Positions 1 to 7,010 of a DNA stretch of 30,676 nucleotides are shown one piece after another; positions within the stretch are counted from its first letter, which is position 1; every line of letters starts with the position of its first letter. Source of the DNA: Roseburia sp. CAG:303 (lineage in GTDB: Bacteria; Bacillota; Clostridia; Lachnospirales; Lachnospiraceae); NCBI GenBank assembly GCA_000437755.1, contig FR900094.1, positions 1 to 30,676 on the forward strand, read 5' to 3'. The notes beneath the pieces are model-generated. The model was not told the origin of the DNA. It ran no database searches and was given only the letters and a program-made list of their open reading frames with translations. The position numbers were made by a program, and so were the translations under genes.

Positions 1-16
1 GTTTTGCTTTAGCCAT
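1..16 (-). CDS. 5' end of a gene leaving the left edge
   Basis: Only the first five codons are in the window, reading Met-Ala-Lys-Ala-Lys. The start is supported by a GGAGGA ribosome binding site eight bases upstream (minus strand, about 25-30) and by a promoter-like element at 47-75. Nothing can be said about the product. Transcription runs out of the window to the left, in the same direction as the neighbouring toxin-antitoxin genes but separated from them by a terminator hairpin. Confidence 0.55.
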
Positions 17-46
17 GGTATATGTCCTCCATATTTTTATGGAAAT

Positions 47-75
47 AGTATACCACAGGAACAATTATTAGTCCA
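47..75 (-). promoter_or_regulatory. Promoter for the left-edge gene
   Basis: On the minus strand TGGACT (70-75) is followed after 17 bases by TATACT (47-52), with TG in the extended -10 position. It sits about 30 bases upstream of the start codon at 16. Seen in sequence; activity is inferred. Confidence 0.5.
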
Positions 76-207
76 CTTATTTAATTTATATTATACTACG
101 CACCTCCATATCAATATTTTGGTCATATTGTATACTGTTTTGTCGATTTTGTTAAGCAAACTCATCAACATCAAAATCATTTTTGCCAAGAAGTTGCGAT
201 TTTTAAT

Positions 208-258
208 CAAAAAAGAGAATAATTAGTGTCAGCTTACTTGCTATTCTCCTAATTATTC
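208..258 (-). terminator. Terminator after the PIN toxin gene
   Basis: A perfect 10-bp inverted repeat, GAATAATTAG (217-226) and CTAATTATTC (249-258), is followed on the minus strand by a T-rich run (208-215). The stem is AT-rich and the loop is 22 bases, so it is a moderate terminator. It starts just after the stop of the toxin gene. Confidence 0.6.
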
Positions 259-269
259 CCTTCTTGTTT

Positions 270-701
270 TTATTCAGTTTCGTTTTCTTCCTCTAATAGC
301 TTTAATAATGCAGAAGGTTCATACACCTTAACAGAAGATTTCATATAGTCTTTTACATTTCTTGTTACTATACAATCCATTTCTGAACGAATTGATGTTT
401 CCACCATAATAGCATCTTCATAATCACCAATTTCAGAAGATATTGCTTTCCGGCAATCCAAAGAAGTAGTATCCAACAAATGAAACAAAGTAAAAAGTTT
501 GCTCAAAATCTTTCGTGTTTCTTCGTCGCTATGTGTTAAACGATGTGTCAGATAATAGATATCTTTAACTGACTTTGCAGTGATATATCCCTCAAATTGC
601 TTATTTGCAGAATAAATAAAGAGTTTTTGTGCTGCTTCTGCAAACGGAACACGCGACTGTAATGCGTCGATGATAACACAAGTATCAACTAAAACTCTCA
701 T
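270..701 (-). CDS. PIN-domain toxin (VapC-like ribonuclease)
   Basis: This 143-residue protein fits the PIN family of small Mg-dependent RNases that act as toxins of type II toxin-antitoxin pairs. The N-terminus VLVDTCVIIDAL carries the first acidic residue (Asp6) on strand 1. The motif GDYEDAIM (92-99) supplies the middle acidic cluster, and DCIVTRNVKDYM (109-120) matches the usual C-terminal 'D-x-I-V-T-R-N-x-x-D' segment. Full length for the family. Its start overlaps the stop of the upstream Phd-type antitoxin by four bases (ATGA), so the two are translationally coupled. RNA target is unknown. Confidence 0.85.
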   Translation of the reverse strand: MRVLVDTCVIIDALQSRVPFAEAAQKLFIYSANKQFEGYITAKSVKDIYYLTHRLTHSDEETRKILSKLFTLFHLLDTTSLDCRKAISSEIGDYEDAIMVETSIRSEMDCIVTRNVKDYMKSSVKVYEPSALLKLLEEENETE

Positions 702-913
702 ATTATATTCAACCTTTCTTCCCGTGCTTCTTCCAGAGTCATATCATTTGAAAGAACACCAAACAATGACTTAGCAACATCTACTCTGTCCTGATATGGG
801 TTAGACAATTTTGCAACAACTTTTCCGTTACGAGTAATATAAATATCCTCTGTTTCTGCAAGCATAAGATATTTACCAAGATTAATTTTCAATTCAGTTG
901 CGGTAATAGACAT
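698..913 (-). CDS. Phd/YefM-type antitoxin
   Basis: A 71-residue antitoxin. The N-terminus MSITATELKINLGKYL is the typical Phd/YefM DNA-binding fold, followed by DIYITRNGKVVAKL, the other conserved strand-helix of the family. The C-terminal part (about 45-71) would wrap the toxin. I chose the ATG at 913 because AGAAAGGGG lies seven bases upstream; a reading starting at 940 would add nine residues with no family match. It would bind its own promoter and neutralise the PIN protein downstream. Confidence 0.85.
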   Translation of the reverse strand: MSITATELKINLGKYLMLAETEDIYITRNGKVVAKLSNPYQDRVDVAKSLFGVLSNDMTLEEAREERLNII

Positions 914-944
914 ATCATCATCCCCTTTCTTAAAAAACAACTAT

Positions 945-1175
945 TTATCGTCTTAAAAAGATAATCTCTCTTTTCAATACTTCAAGGCTATCCTCTGCAC
1001 CAACCCACATCTGCATAGTTCCGTCAAGATAAAGTCTTGCATATTCAAGCGGATTATCTATGGCAAGAGCATTCAATGCACACTCTGAATTAGGAGTAGT
1101 TTTTAACCCTTCCTCTGCCTTTGCACAATCAATCCCTTCTTGAAAATGTATTATAAGCATTTCATCCAGTTCCAA
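945..1175 (-). CDS. Small hypothetical protein, DUF6061-like
   Basis: A short acidic reading frame of up to 76 residues just upstream of the antitoxin, same strand, 31 bases away. The stretch around NALAIDNPLEYARLYLDG resembles small mobile-element proteins that I recall as DUF6061; this is from memory. The start is doubtful: the frame opens at a TTG at 1175 with an in-frame stop four codons further upstream, an ATG exists at residue 6, and neither has a good ribosome binding site. It may be a 5'-damaged gene. Role unknown; it could be part of the toxin-antitoxin transcript. Confidence 0.5.
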   Translation of the reverse strand: MELDEMLIIHFQEGIDCAKAEEGLKTTPNSECALNALAIDNPLEYARLYLDGTMQMWVGAEDSLEVLKREIIFLRR

Positions 1176-1378
1176 CTGCCATTTTCATAATTTGTTATAA
1201 GTTGTTACCAGATTTTCTTTCCCTTATGAGGGTTCGTAAACAAGGGTAGAACGATATAACACGATACAAGATGTGACGGAGAGGACACCCACGAAAACTT
1301 TAGTGTTTTCGCAACGCGCAAATTCTTTCCAACCTCAATTCCGCATTTTCTTGAATTTCCATATTTATCTCGATTAGG

Positions 1379-2131
1379 CTATTTTATAATAGCAACTTGC
1401 TTTCTTCCATATATATGTGTGATAAAAGAATTATATACACCTGACGATTTCCATTCGCCGGCAACAACTATAATCTTATCTCTGTTATTATATATCTCAG
1501 AACGAATAGTTTTATATGTGATTTCATCAAAAAATGATAATATAAAAGAATATTTGTGGTTATACATAGGAGCGACTAAATAGATTTCTTTCTTTTCGTT
1601 ATCATATAACTTTCCCTTAACAGCTGCCTCAATTATCTTCTTGCCAAAACAACCCCTAGGATATCTATATTCACTTCTATCATCCAATAACATTTCTCCT
1701 ATTTCTTTATCACCATATTTCAAATTTACTGGCATACTCTTACACATAGAATAAATTTGCTTTAGTGTCCTTAGTGGATGTGCTTTCGGCTCTCCAATGT
1801 TATGTCCATCAATTTTCTTTTCTTCTTTAGGATTTCCTGTTACAGCTAGAAGACCATCAATTGCATTATTAAAAACAAATTCTGACTCATCGAATTTATT
1901 TTTATCGAATTCCGAACCGCTAGTTCCAAATGGACAATTCAAGATATGTTTATACATTGGTTTTGTTGCTCTAAAATAAGCACTTTTACTTCCTTCTATA
2001 GCACAAATGTAAAGTTTAGCTTCGCATTTCGGATTGGGGCAATAAAAAGTTTCATTTCTATCCTCTTTTATAGCTTGACTTGAATATAGTACTATTTTTC
2101 TTTCTAAATCTCTATATGCATAATTTGACAT
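1379..2131 (-). CDS. Hypothetical zinc-motif protein, CoiA-like N-terminus
   Basis: A 250-residue protein I cannot assign to a family with certainty. Residues 31-36 (CPNPKC), Cys43, His62 and Cys66 could form a zinc site. The arrangement A...F-x-CP-x-x-C-x-x-x-L...H...C is like the N-terminal zinc domain of CoiA-type competence proteins, but the nuclease part of CoiA is not evident. The C-terminal half (about 115-250) has alternating strands and helices with Lys/Tyr-rich segments and no motif I recognise. The ATG at 2131 has AGGAGG seven bases upstream and is preferred to the TTG six bases earlier. It stands alone between a recombinase fragment and the toxin-antitoxin module. Confidence 0.6.
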   Translation of the reverse strand: MSNYAYRDLERKIVLYSSQAIKEDRNETFYCPNPKCEAKLYICAIEGSKSAYFRATKPMYKHILNCPFGTSGSEFDKNKFDESEFVFNNAIDGLLAVTGNPKEEKKIDGHNIGEPKAHPLRTLKQIYSMCKSMPVNLKYGDKEIGEMLLDDRSEYRYPRGCFGKKIIEAAVKGKLYDNEKKEIYLVAPMYNHKYSFILSFFDEITYKTIRSEIYNNRDKIIVVAGEWKSSGVYNSFITHIYGRKQVAIIK

Positions 2132-2152
2132 CTTCAAACCTCCTATTTTATG

Positions 2153-2440
2153 TTAAAATACGGTTGTTTTCTTCGAACTATACTTCGTAGTATTTCTGTG
2201 TGTTCCATTTTCATCAACAATTACATTGCTGCGTTTATGTTTTTCTTCCTGAACAGCATCGAACATTTCTTTTGAAATGATTGCCGGATGAGAATTGTTC
2301 AATTTATAAATCTGACCTTCTTCGCCACCTACATTAACAACCGAAACACCTATGTATTTTTCATTACTCAGAATTTCTTCTATAGAACGTTTTGGCCAGT
2401 TCTCTTTTCCTGTAGGAGTGTTGTGGTCAAGCCTTTTCAC
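2153..2440 (-). pseudogene. Serine recombinase fragment (recombinase domain only)
   Basis: About 95 codons matching the middle 'recombinase' domain of large serine recombinases: PTGKENWPKRSIEEILSNEKYIG and HPAIISKEMFDAVQEEKHKR are characteristic. The N-terminal resolvase domain with the catalytic Ser is absent; the frame is closed by a stop about ten codons upstream of the GTG at 2440. The zinc ribbon and coiled coil are also missing. A short leader peptide frame upstream (2484-2531) may be the original 5' end, see findings. It is a remnant of a second mobile element, distinct from the recombinase at 3293. Confidence 0.75.
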
Positions 2441-2591
2441 ACTATCAATTATGTACTTTAGTCAACAGACTCACGCTCTCCACATGCGGTATAACTTTGA
2501 TTCATATTAACATTCGCGCACAATTTGGTGCTTTTGTTATTTTTTGCACTCCTGAATACGAATTACAGAAAGTTGCACCATTCCGGCGGAC

Positions 2592-2840
2592 TTATCTCAT
2601 AATCATTTCTATTGCCTTTTGTCTCGACATTCCATAATCTTCAATAAAAACTTTAATTGCTTCGCCTGTACTCTTTATATATATATTAGCTTCTCCCAAC
2701 TCTGTAAAAGGACCTTCTATTTCTTCTTCTGGTTCCACCTCAACTGAATCTAATATTTCTAGCCAGCCATAATCGTAACCCTCTATTTCGTAAGCCACAA
2801 AACCTCTTTTATAATTTACCTTCTGGACTATTGCTTTCAT
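2592..2840 (-). CDS. Small hypothetical protein (82 aa)
   Basis: An acidic 82-residue protein starting MKAIVQKVNYKRGF. The ATG at 2840 has GGAGGCG eight bases upstream; starting further upstream is not needed. It appears beta-rich in the first half (VAYEIEGYDYGWLEI) with an acidic stretch EPEEEIEG, and helical at the end. I do not recognise a family. It lies between a recombinase remnant and the displaced rlmD tail, so it is part of accessory DNA. Its leader sequence is nearly repeated at 103-120. Confidence 0.5.
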   Translation of the reverse strand: MKAIVQKVNYKRGFVAYEIEGYDYGWLEILDSVEVEPEEEIEGPFTELGEANIYIKSTGEAIKVFIEDYGMSRQKAIEMIMR

Positions 2841-3060
2841 GTCTCGTCGCCTCCATATCAACATTTTTCCATCTCAATAATAACGCCAAATATACAAATG
2901 TGATAAATATACATCCCCCAAAGAAAATAAGTGCTACAATCGGCATACACAAATTCTCAAATTTGTATATGCTATTCTTCAACGCACAAACCAATGGAAA
3001 AATCACTCCAAGAACAGAGATATCAGTTTTTCGCGTGCATCTCCTGTTTTCTCTCATCAT
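2809..3060 (-). CDS. Doubtful small membrane ORF
   Basis: An 83-codon frame with two hydrophobic segments, around residues 15-27 and 39-62. Its first codons lie inside what I read as the displaced rlmD tail, there is no clear ribosome binding site, and its end overlaps the start of the 82-residue gene. It could be the 3' part of a membrane protein gene cut by recombination at about 3053. Removing one A from the A5 run at 3026-3030 would join it to the preceding small frame, but this may be chance. Confidence 0.25.
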   Translation of the reverse strand: MMRENRRCTRKTDISVLGVIFPLVCALKNSIYKFENLCMPIVALIFFGGCIFITFVYLALLLRWKNVDMEATRHESNSPEGKL

Positions 3061-3176
3061 ATGTTGCCTTAGTCTCTGCAGATGTTATATCCACATCATC
3101 AAGTTCAATTGTAACATTAATGTAATTCATCCGGCTTCTGTTTTAGTTGGGACAAGAGAACAACAGTCTCCACATG
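3053..3176 (-). pseudogene. Displaced 3' tail of rlmD
   Basis: On the minus strand, starting at the repeat CATGTGGAGAC, the codons read H-V-E-T-V-V-L-L-S-Q-L-K-Q-K-P-D, which is the normal continuation of RlmD proteins after the conserved H-V-E-T-V. After one extra base the frame continues D-Y-I-N-V-T-I-E-L-D-D-V-D-I-T-S-A-E-T-K-A-T-Y-D-E, which matches the C-terminal extension common in RlmD of Lachnospiraceae as I remember it. The intact rlmD at 13137 lacks this tail. The fragment ends abruptly after A-T-Y-D-E. It is best explained as the original end of rlmD pushed away by the inserted island. Confidence 0.7.
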
Positions 3177-3291
3177 TGTCGGTACTCTCCCATGAACACA
3201 AATCATTAGCCACGTCTGTGCCGCATGAACACATTTTTCCACCCACTGTTATTTCGGTTCCATCAACAACTTTTGTCAGCTTTCTCTCCAT
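3127..3291 (-). CDS. Small Cys-rich ORF at the island edge
   Basis: A 54-codon frame starting one base after the recombinase stop, with AGGAAATAAGG as ribosome binding site inside the recombinase 3' end. It reads MERKLTKVVDGTEITVGGKM and then a Cys-rich part. The last 17 codons or so cross the repeat at 3166-3176 and are an out-of-frame reading of the displaced rlmD tail, so the native C-terminus is probably lost. It may be a small element gene coupled to the recombinase. No function is known. Confidence 0.4.
   Translation of the reverse strand: MERKLTKVVDGTEITVGGKMCSCGTDVANDLCSWESTDTCGDCCSLVPTKTEAG
3166..3176. repeat. Left attachment repeat of the island
   Basis: GTCTCCACATG, identical to 13168-13178. 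On the minus strand it encodes the H-V-E-T part of RlmD in both copies. The recombinase gene lies just inside it, as is usual for serine-recombinase elements. Confidence 0.65.
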
Positions 3292-3292
3292 C

Positions 3293-4270
3293 TTAAGACA
3301 CCTTATTTCCTTTCTTCAATTCCTTCTGAATTGCTTTGTAATGTTCCTTGGCATTGGGAACGGTTCCCGACTGGTTTCCCTTTAGCACAAAGGTCAGCTT
3401 GTATGGGTCGGGATTACCTTCCTCATCAAAGCCTCCAACCAGAACCTTCTCAATAATACTCTCAAACACCACTCTGTCAAATTCATCCAGCACCTGCTCA
3501 CTGATTAGTGTCTCACGAAGTGCTGACATTCGCTTGCCAACATCTTTCTGTTTGTTAATTGACTCCTCCAAAAGATATCTTCTCTCAGAAAGAGTATGAA
3601 GTTTACGGGTAAATTCAAGTACCTTTTCATCATAAACTTCCTTACTTATTGTACCATCAATGAGCATATCTGTCATTCGGGATTTTTTTGATTCCAAGGA
3701 AGAAATGTCCTTATCAAGCTGTTGCTTCTTACGAACATCCTCTGCATTGTTCAAAGCCTCCTCCACATTCGACATAACTATATCCAGCACATCATCAAAA
3801 TTCCCTGCCAGCAATCCAAAGGCTTCCAAAAAAGCTCCTTCCAAAATCGCCTCATCAATGGCTTTGCAATGTGGACAATTCTTAATTCCATTCTTGGTGG
3901 CATTCATACACTGCCACACAGGCTTTTCATAAATGGAACTGCTGTGCCTTGTCCTTCGGGTAAGCTTATGTCCACAATAGCTGCACTCACACATACTGCT
4001 GAAAGCATATTGACGGGTATAACGCTCCCTGTTTCCGCTGGTCTCCATAATTTTATTCTTAGAACGCTTCATGCGGATGCGCTCTGCCTCATCCCACACC
4101 TCTCTGGAAACGATAGACTCATGATGGTCTCTGATATAAAACTGATCCTGCTCACCCATATTAGCAAGTCTACGCCATTTTAAACGACCATGACAGCAAA
4201 CATACTCTGCTATCCCCTGACCTATCAGATATTCTACTGAGTAACAGACTTCCTTCTGCCAACTGCTATT
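3293..4270 (-). pseudogene. Large serine recombinase, N-terminus lost
   Basis: The C-terminal half of a large serine recombinase. The segment GEQDQFYIRDHHESIVSREVWDEAER is the end of the recombinase domain; CECSYCGHKL and WQC...KNCPHCKAIDE form the zinc ribbon, and a long coiled coil (about residues 130-215 from the first ATG at 4159) follows. Family members are about 500-550 residues; the catalytic resolvase domain with its Ser is absent. The frame remains open upstream to 4270, but homology fades at about 4160-4250, where plus-strand NB-ARC sequence begins. It therefore cannot excise the island on its own. Confidence 0.85.
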
Positions 4271-6105
4271 TTATTGGACGAAAAGAGGAACTGAAGGCTG
4301 TTGCTAAGGCATTACAGGACCATAATCCTGTATTTATCACCGGAACTGCAGGTATGGGTAAAAGTGAATTGGTAAAGACCTATGCCAAGAAGAACGAAAA
4401 GAAATACACAAATATCATTCATCTGTTTTATGGTGGTGATTTGAAGAAATGTGTTGCTCACATGGAATTTAGCGATGATACCGCTGATATGAGTGAAGAA
4501 ATGCTTTTTGACAAGCATATGAGAATATTAAAAAAGCTCCACTCTGACAGTTTGATTATCATTGATAACTTCAATGTTCTGTCGAAAGAGGATGCTTTCT
4601 TCAAGGAATTTATAAAATTGAATTGCAAAATACTGGTTACCAGTCGTTGCAATATTTCACAATATGAGACGATAAAGATTTCTGAAATGGACGCAGATAC
4701 TGAGCTTATAGAATTGTTTTATAAGCATTGCCCTTCTGCAAAGAGTTCTCAAGATGTGGTAAAGGAGATTATTCAGACGGTAGGTTGCCACACTCTTACG
4801 GTTTGCCTGTCTGCTTTGTCTCTGACAGCCAGTGGCTTGGAGCCGGAAGAACTGCTGGCAGAGTTGAAAACCTGTGGCTTGAATATTACCTCCGGGGAAG
4901 ATGTAGAACTGTATAAGGATGATGATTTTACAGACGGACTGATGATAGAGCATTTACGCAAGCTCCTACAGCTTGGTAAATTATCCAATCAGCAATTGGA
5001 CATTCTCCGCAATCTGTCCCTGCTACCGGTTTCCGGTGTAATAAAGAATAGCTTTAAGAACTGGATGAAGCTTGATAACCTCACAGATGTGAACCACCTT
5101 ATTAAGTACGGATTTATCAACGAGGATACGGATAACAAGAAAATCAGCCTGCATCCGCTGTTGCAAGAAGTGATTGCTATTGAGACCATGCCAACGGTTA
5201 CTGCCTGTAGTACTCTGTTGGACAACCTCCACCTTATCTGCCTGGCACATGGTTTAGAGCTACGCAGACCGGAAAATGTCATAGCCTCTCTCATCAGTGT
5301 GACGGAGCGTATTATTGTGGATGATGGAGCATATTTTCTGCTATTCTTGCAGGATGTGTTCCCATATCTGGACAAGTATCTTGTATCAGATTACCTGCCC
5401 AAACTTACTGAAAGAATCAGCTATGTTATGGAAGAATACAAGCTGGAGTCTCCTTGTGATAAGGCACTGCTACTGGATTATAAGGCAGAATGTTTTCTGT
5501 TGAAAAAGGATTATGGAAATGCAGTAAAGAAGCGTGAAAAGGCAATCAACATTATGGAAAAGCTTCATACTAAGGATGCAGATATGCGGGCTACCAACCT
5601 GCTGTCCAATCTGTACAACAACCTTTCCAACACTTATCTACTGATGAAACGAGGGAATGAGGCAGCCAAAGCACTGCGTACGGCTTTTAATATCCGTATA
5701 GAATATGCCCACTTGGGACTAACCGAATCCCATGATTCCTTGCAACAAATGATGAATCTTATCAATATGCTGTTGCTGGCAAAGGATGTGGACAATGCAA
5801 AAATTGTACTGGAGCAATATGAAACCTTGGTATTGGAACATCTGTCGGATACCTCTCTGGATTATGGTATCTGTAAGCTGAGTCAGGGGATTATTGATAT
5901 GATGGAAAGAAAGCCGGAAGCGGCAGAGATAAATCTGCTTGGGGCTGAGAGCATTATTGGAAATGCTGTAGGAACAGATAATGACTATATGAGGACGACC
6001 TATCGGTATCTGAATAATCTGTATGCACGGTGGAAGAAGGCAGAGAAGGCGATTGAGTATAGGGATAAGTTTCTTGAGGTAAAACGCGGGATTACCAGAA
6101 CCTAA
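4165..6105 (+). pseudogene. NB-ARC/TPR STAND protein, 5'-truncated
   Basis: The frame encodes a STAND NTPase of the NB-ARC type: N-C-Y-F-I-G-R-K-E-E-L entry motif, Walker A GTAGMGKS at 4342-4365, Walker B LIIIDNF, the ILVTSR sensor, H-P-L-L-Q-E in the MHD position, then TPR-like helices over the last 230 residues. The frame is open from 4165, yet it has no ATG, GTG or TTG before 4354, and that first ATG is the Met inside the Walker A motif. A product starting there would lack a working P-loop. The N-terminal effector domain and promoter are missing and the sequence runs into the minus-strand recombinase remnant. I infer a deletion or inversion joined the two. Such proteins are often anti-phage sensors. 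Confidence 0.75.
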
Positions 6106-6141
6106 CAATCTCAACTGTTGCATTTTTTTCAACAGTTACCC

Positions 6142-6164
6142 GCAAGAAAATTCTTGCATTTTTG
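6142..6164 (+). terminator. Terminator after the NB-ARC gene
   Basis: GCAAGAA-AA-TTCTTGC (6142-6157) followed by ATTTTTG. Short 7-bp stem with two-base spacing, placed 36 bases after the stop codon. Moderate strength. Confidence 0.5.
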
Positions 6165-6182
6165 CCCTGCATGACTTATAAT
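6154..6182 (+). promoter_or_regulatory. Promoter for a small RNA
   Basis: TTGCAT (6154-6159), 17-base spacer, perfect TATAAT (6177-6182). Predicted start of transcription near 6189. It partly overlaps the preceding terminator hairpin. Confidence 0.6.
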
Positions 6183-6188
6183 TCATAT

Positions 6189-6251
6189 GGTGTGCTACGG
6201 AAACTTGCGATGCCCGTGGCCGGTGGAGATTCATGCGTGAACTCCACTTTT
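6189..6251 (+). ncRNA. Candidate small RNA, two hairpins
   Basis: From the predicted start near 6189 the transcript folds into GCTACGG/CCGTGGC (6194-6200 with 6214-6220, 13-base loop) and then GTGGAG-A-TTCA/TGAA-CTCCAC (6223-6233 with 6238-6247, TGCG loop), followed by TTTTATAT, which makes the second hairpin an intrinsic terminator. The result is a compact RNA of about 60 bases with its own promoter and terminator, between the NB-ARC gene and the convergent AbiTii gene. I do not recognise the family. A short peptide frame overlaps it (see findings), so a peptide-coding transcript is an alternative. Confidence 0.5.
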
Positions 6252-6272
6252 ATATAGGATTTCAGTAAAAGT

Positions 6273-6310
6273 TGAGGATTGCCCTAGATTGTGGGGCAAA
6301 CCTCATTTTT
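6273..6310 (+). terminator. Terminator between small RNA and defence operon
   Basis: TGAGG-A-TTGCCC (6273-6284) pairs with GGGCAA-A-CCTCA (6294-6305), one A-A mismatch, followed by TTTTT (6306-6310). On the minus strand the hairpin is followed by CTTTTACT, so it can also end the AbiTii transcript, whose stop codon is at 6312. Confidence 0.7.
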
Positions 6311-6311
6311 G

Positions 6312-7010
6312 TTACTTAATTGATGACGCAATATTTGAATCTTTTATTTTATTTCCATTACCAACAGTTACTCGATTGTCATTATAAATAACAACCACCA
6401 TTCTTTCAGAAATTTTATGTAATTCTTCTTCCGATTTCCCAGAAACATCTATGTCTAAAGAATCAAGATTCCCAAATCCTTTTTCTAATATCATAAATAT
6501 ATCCAGTAATTTATTTTCTATAACTGAAAAAATGTTCTGTACAAATTGAGAACCAATCACTACTCTTGCAGAAATAATATTCATATAAGGATCATTATTA
6601 CATTTAGCAATGATGGGGAAAAATTCTGCTGGCAATGTTGCTCCTAATTGCCTTTCTTCATCATCAGCACTCTCTAACAATTTTTTTAATGCATCCACTC
6701 CCTCATGAAAAGAAACATTCAATATTCTATCTCTAATTTCATCTGGCATTTTACCTAATGGCAGAGACACATTATTCCACTTCATATGATTAGCCATTGA
6801 GCCCTTAAAGTAACTCCCCATCAAATTTCCTTGAACAACTCTATATTCTGGAAGTTCTGCATCACTCGGATAGCCTGCAATTTCACAATTAACCCATTCT
6901 AATAACTTATCATTTCCTAATTCAAGCAGTAATACTTTTGCTCTTTTCAAAGCTGTCATCGTATCAACTGAACTATTTGCTAAATCTAGAATAATTTTAC
7001 TTTTAGCCAT
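6312..7010 (-). CDS. AbiTii-like abortive infection protein with RHIM-like tail
   Basis: The first 60 residues of this 232-residue protein match the AbiTii domain: a helix with A-L-K-R-A-K-V-L-L-L-E-L, then L-L-E-W-V-N-C-E-I-A-G-Y and L-P-E-Y-R. AbiTii belongs to a lactococcal phage-abortive system; its biochemistry is not established. The middle is helical without known motifs. The last 20 residues hold V-T-V-G-N-G-N-K-I-K-D-S-N-I-A, closely matching a motif in the upstream gene. The ATG at 7010 has AAGGAG eight bases upstream and overlaps the previous stop (TAATG), so the two are coupled. Last gene of the RloAB-type operon. AbiTii assignment is fairly firm; function in defence is inferred. 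Confidence 0.75.
   Translation of the reverse strand: MAKSKIILDLANSSVDTMTALKRAKVLLLELGNDKLLEWVNCEIAGYPSDAELPEYRVVQGNLMGSYFKGSMANHMKWNNVSLPLGKMPDEIRDRILNVSFHEGVDALKKLLESADDEERQLGATLPAEFFPIIAKCNNDPYMNIISARVVIGSQFVQNIFSVIENKLLDIFMILEKGFGNLDSLDIDVSGKSEEELHKISERMVVVIYNDNRVTVGNGNKIKDSNIASSIK

Noticed and set aside
1176..1378. Gene or RNA in the gap between the zinc-motif gene and the toxin-antitoxin set
   Set aside because: Short hairpins exist (CGAAAAC/GTTTTCG near 1293-1312), but no T run, promoter pair or open frame supports a feature.
2831..3385. Plus-strand frame of 184 codons
   Set aside because: It runs antisense to the recombinase 3' end, the rlmD tail and small genes, has no ribosome binding site and no recognisable motif.
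4354..6105. ATG at 4354 as the true start of the NB-ARC protein
   Set aside because: It is the Met within GTAGMGKS; the homology begins at least 30 codons upstream in the same open frame, so the gene is 5'-truncated rather than starting here.
6113..6137. AACTGTTG/CAACAGTT hairpin as a terminator
   Set aside because: The T run is in the loop instead of after the stem; the next hairpin at 6142 is a better terminator.
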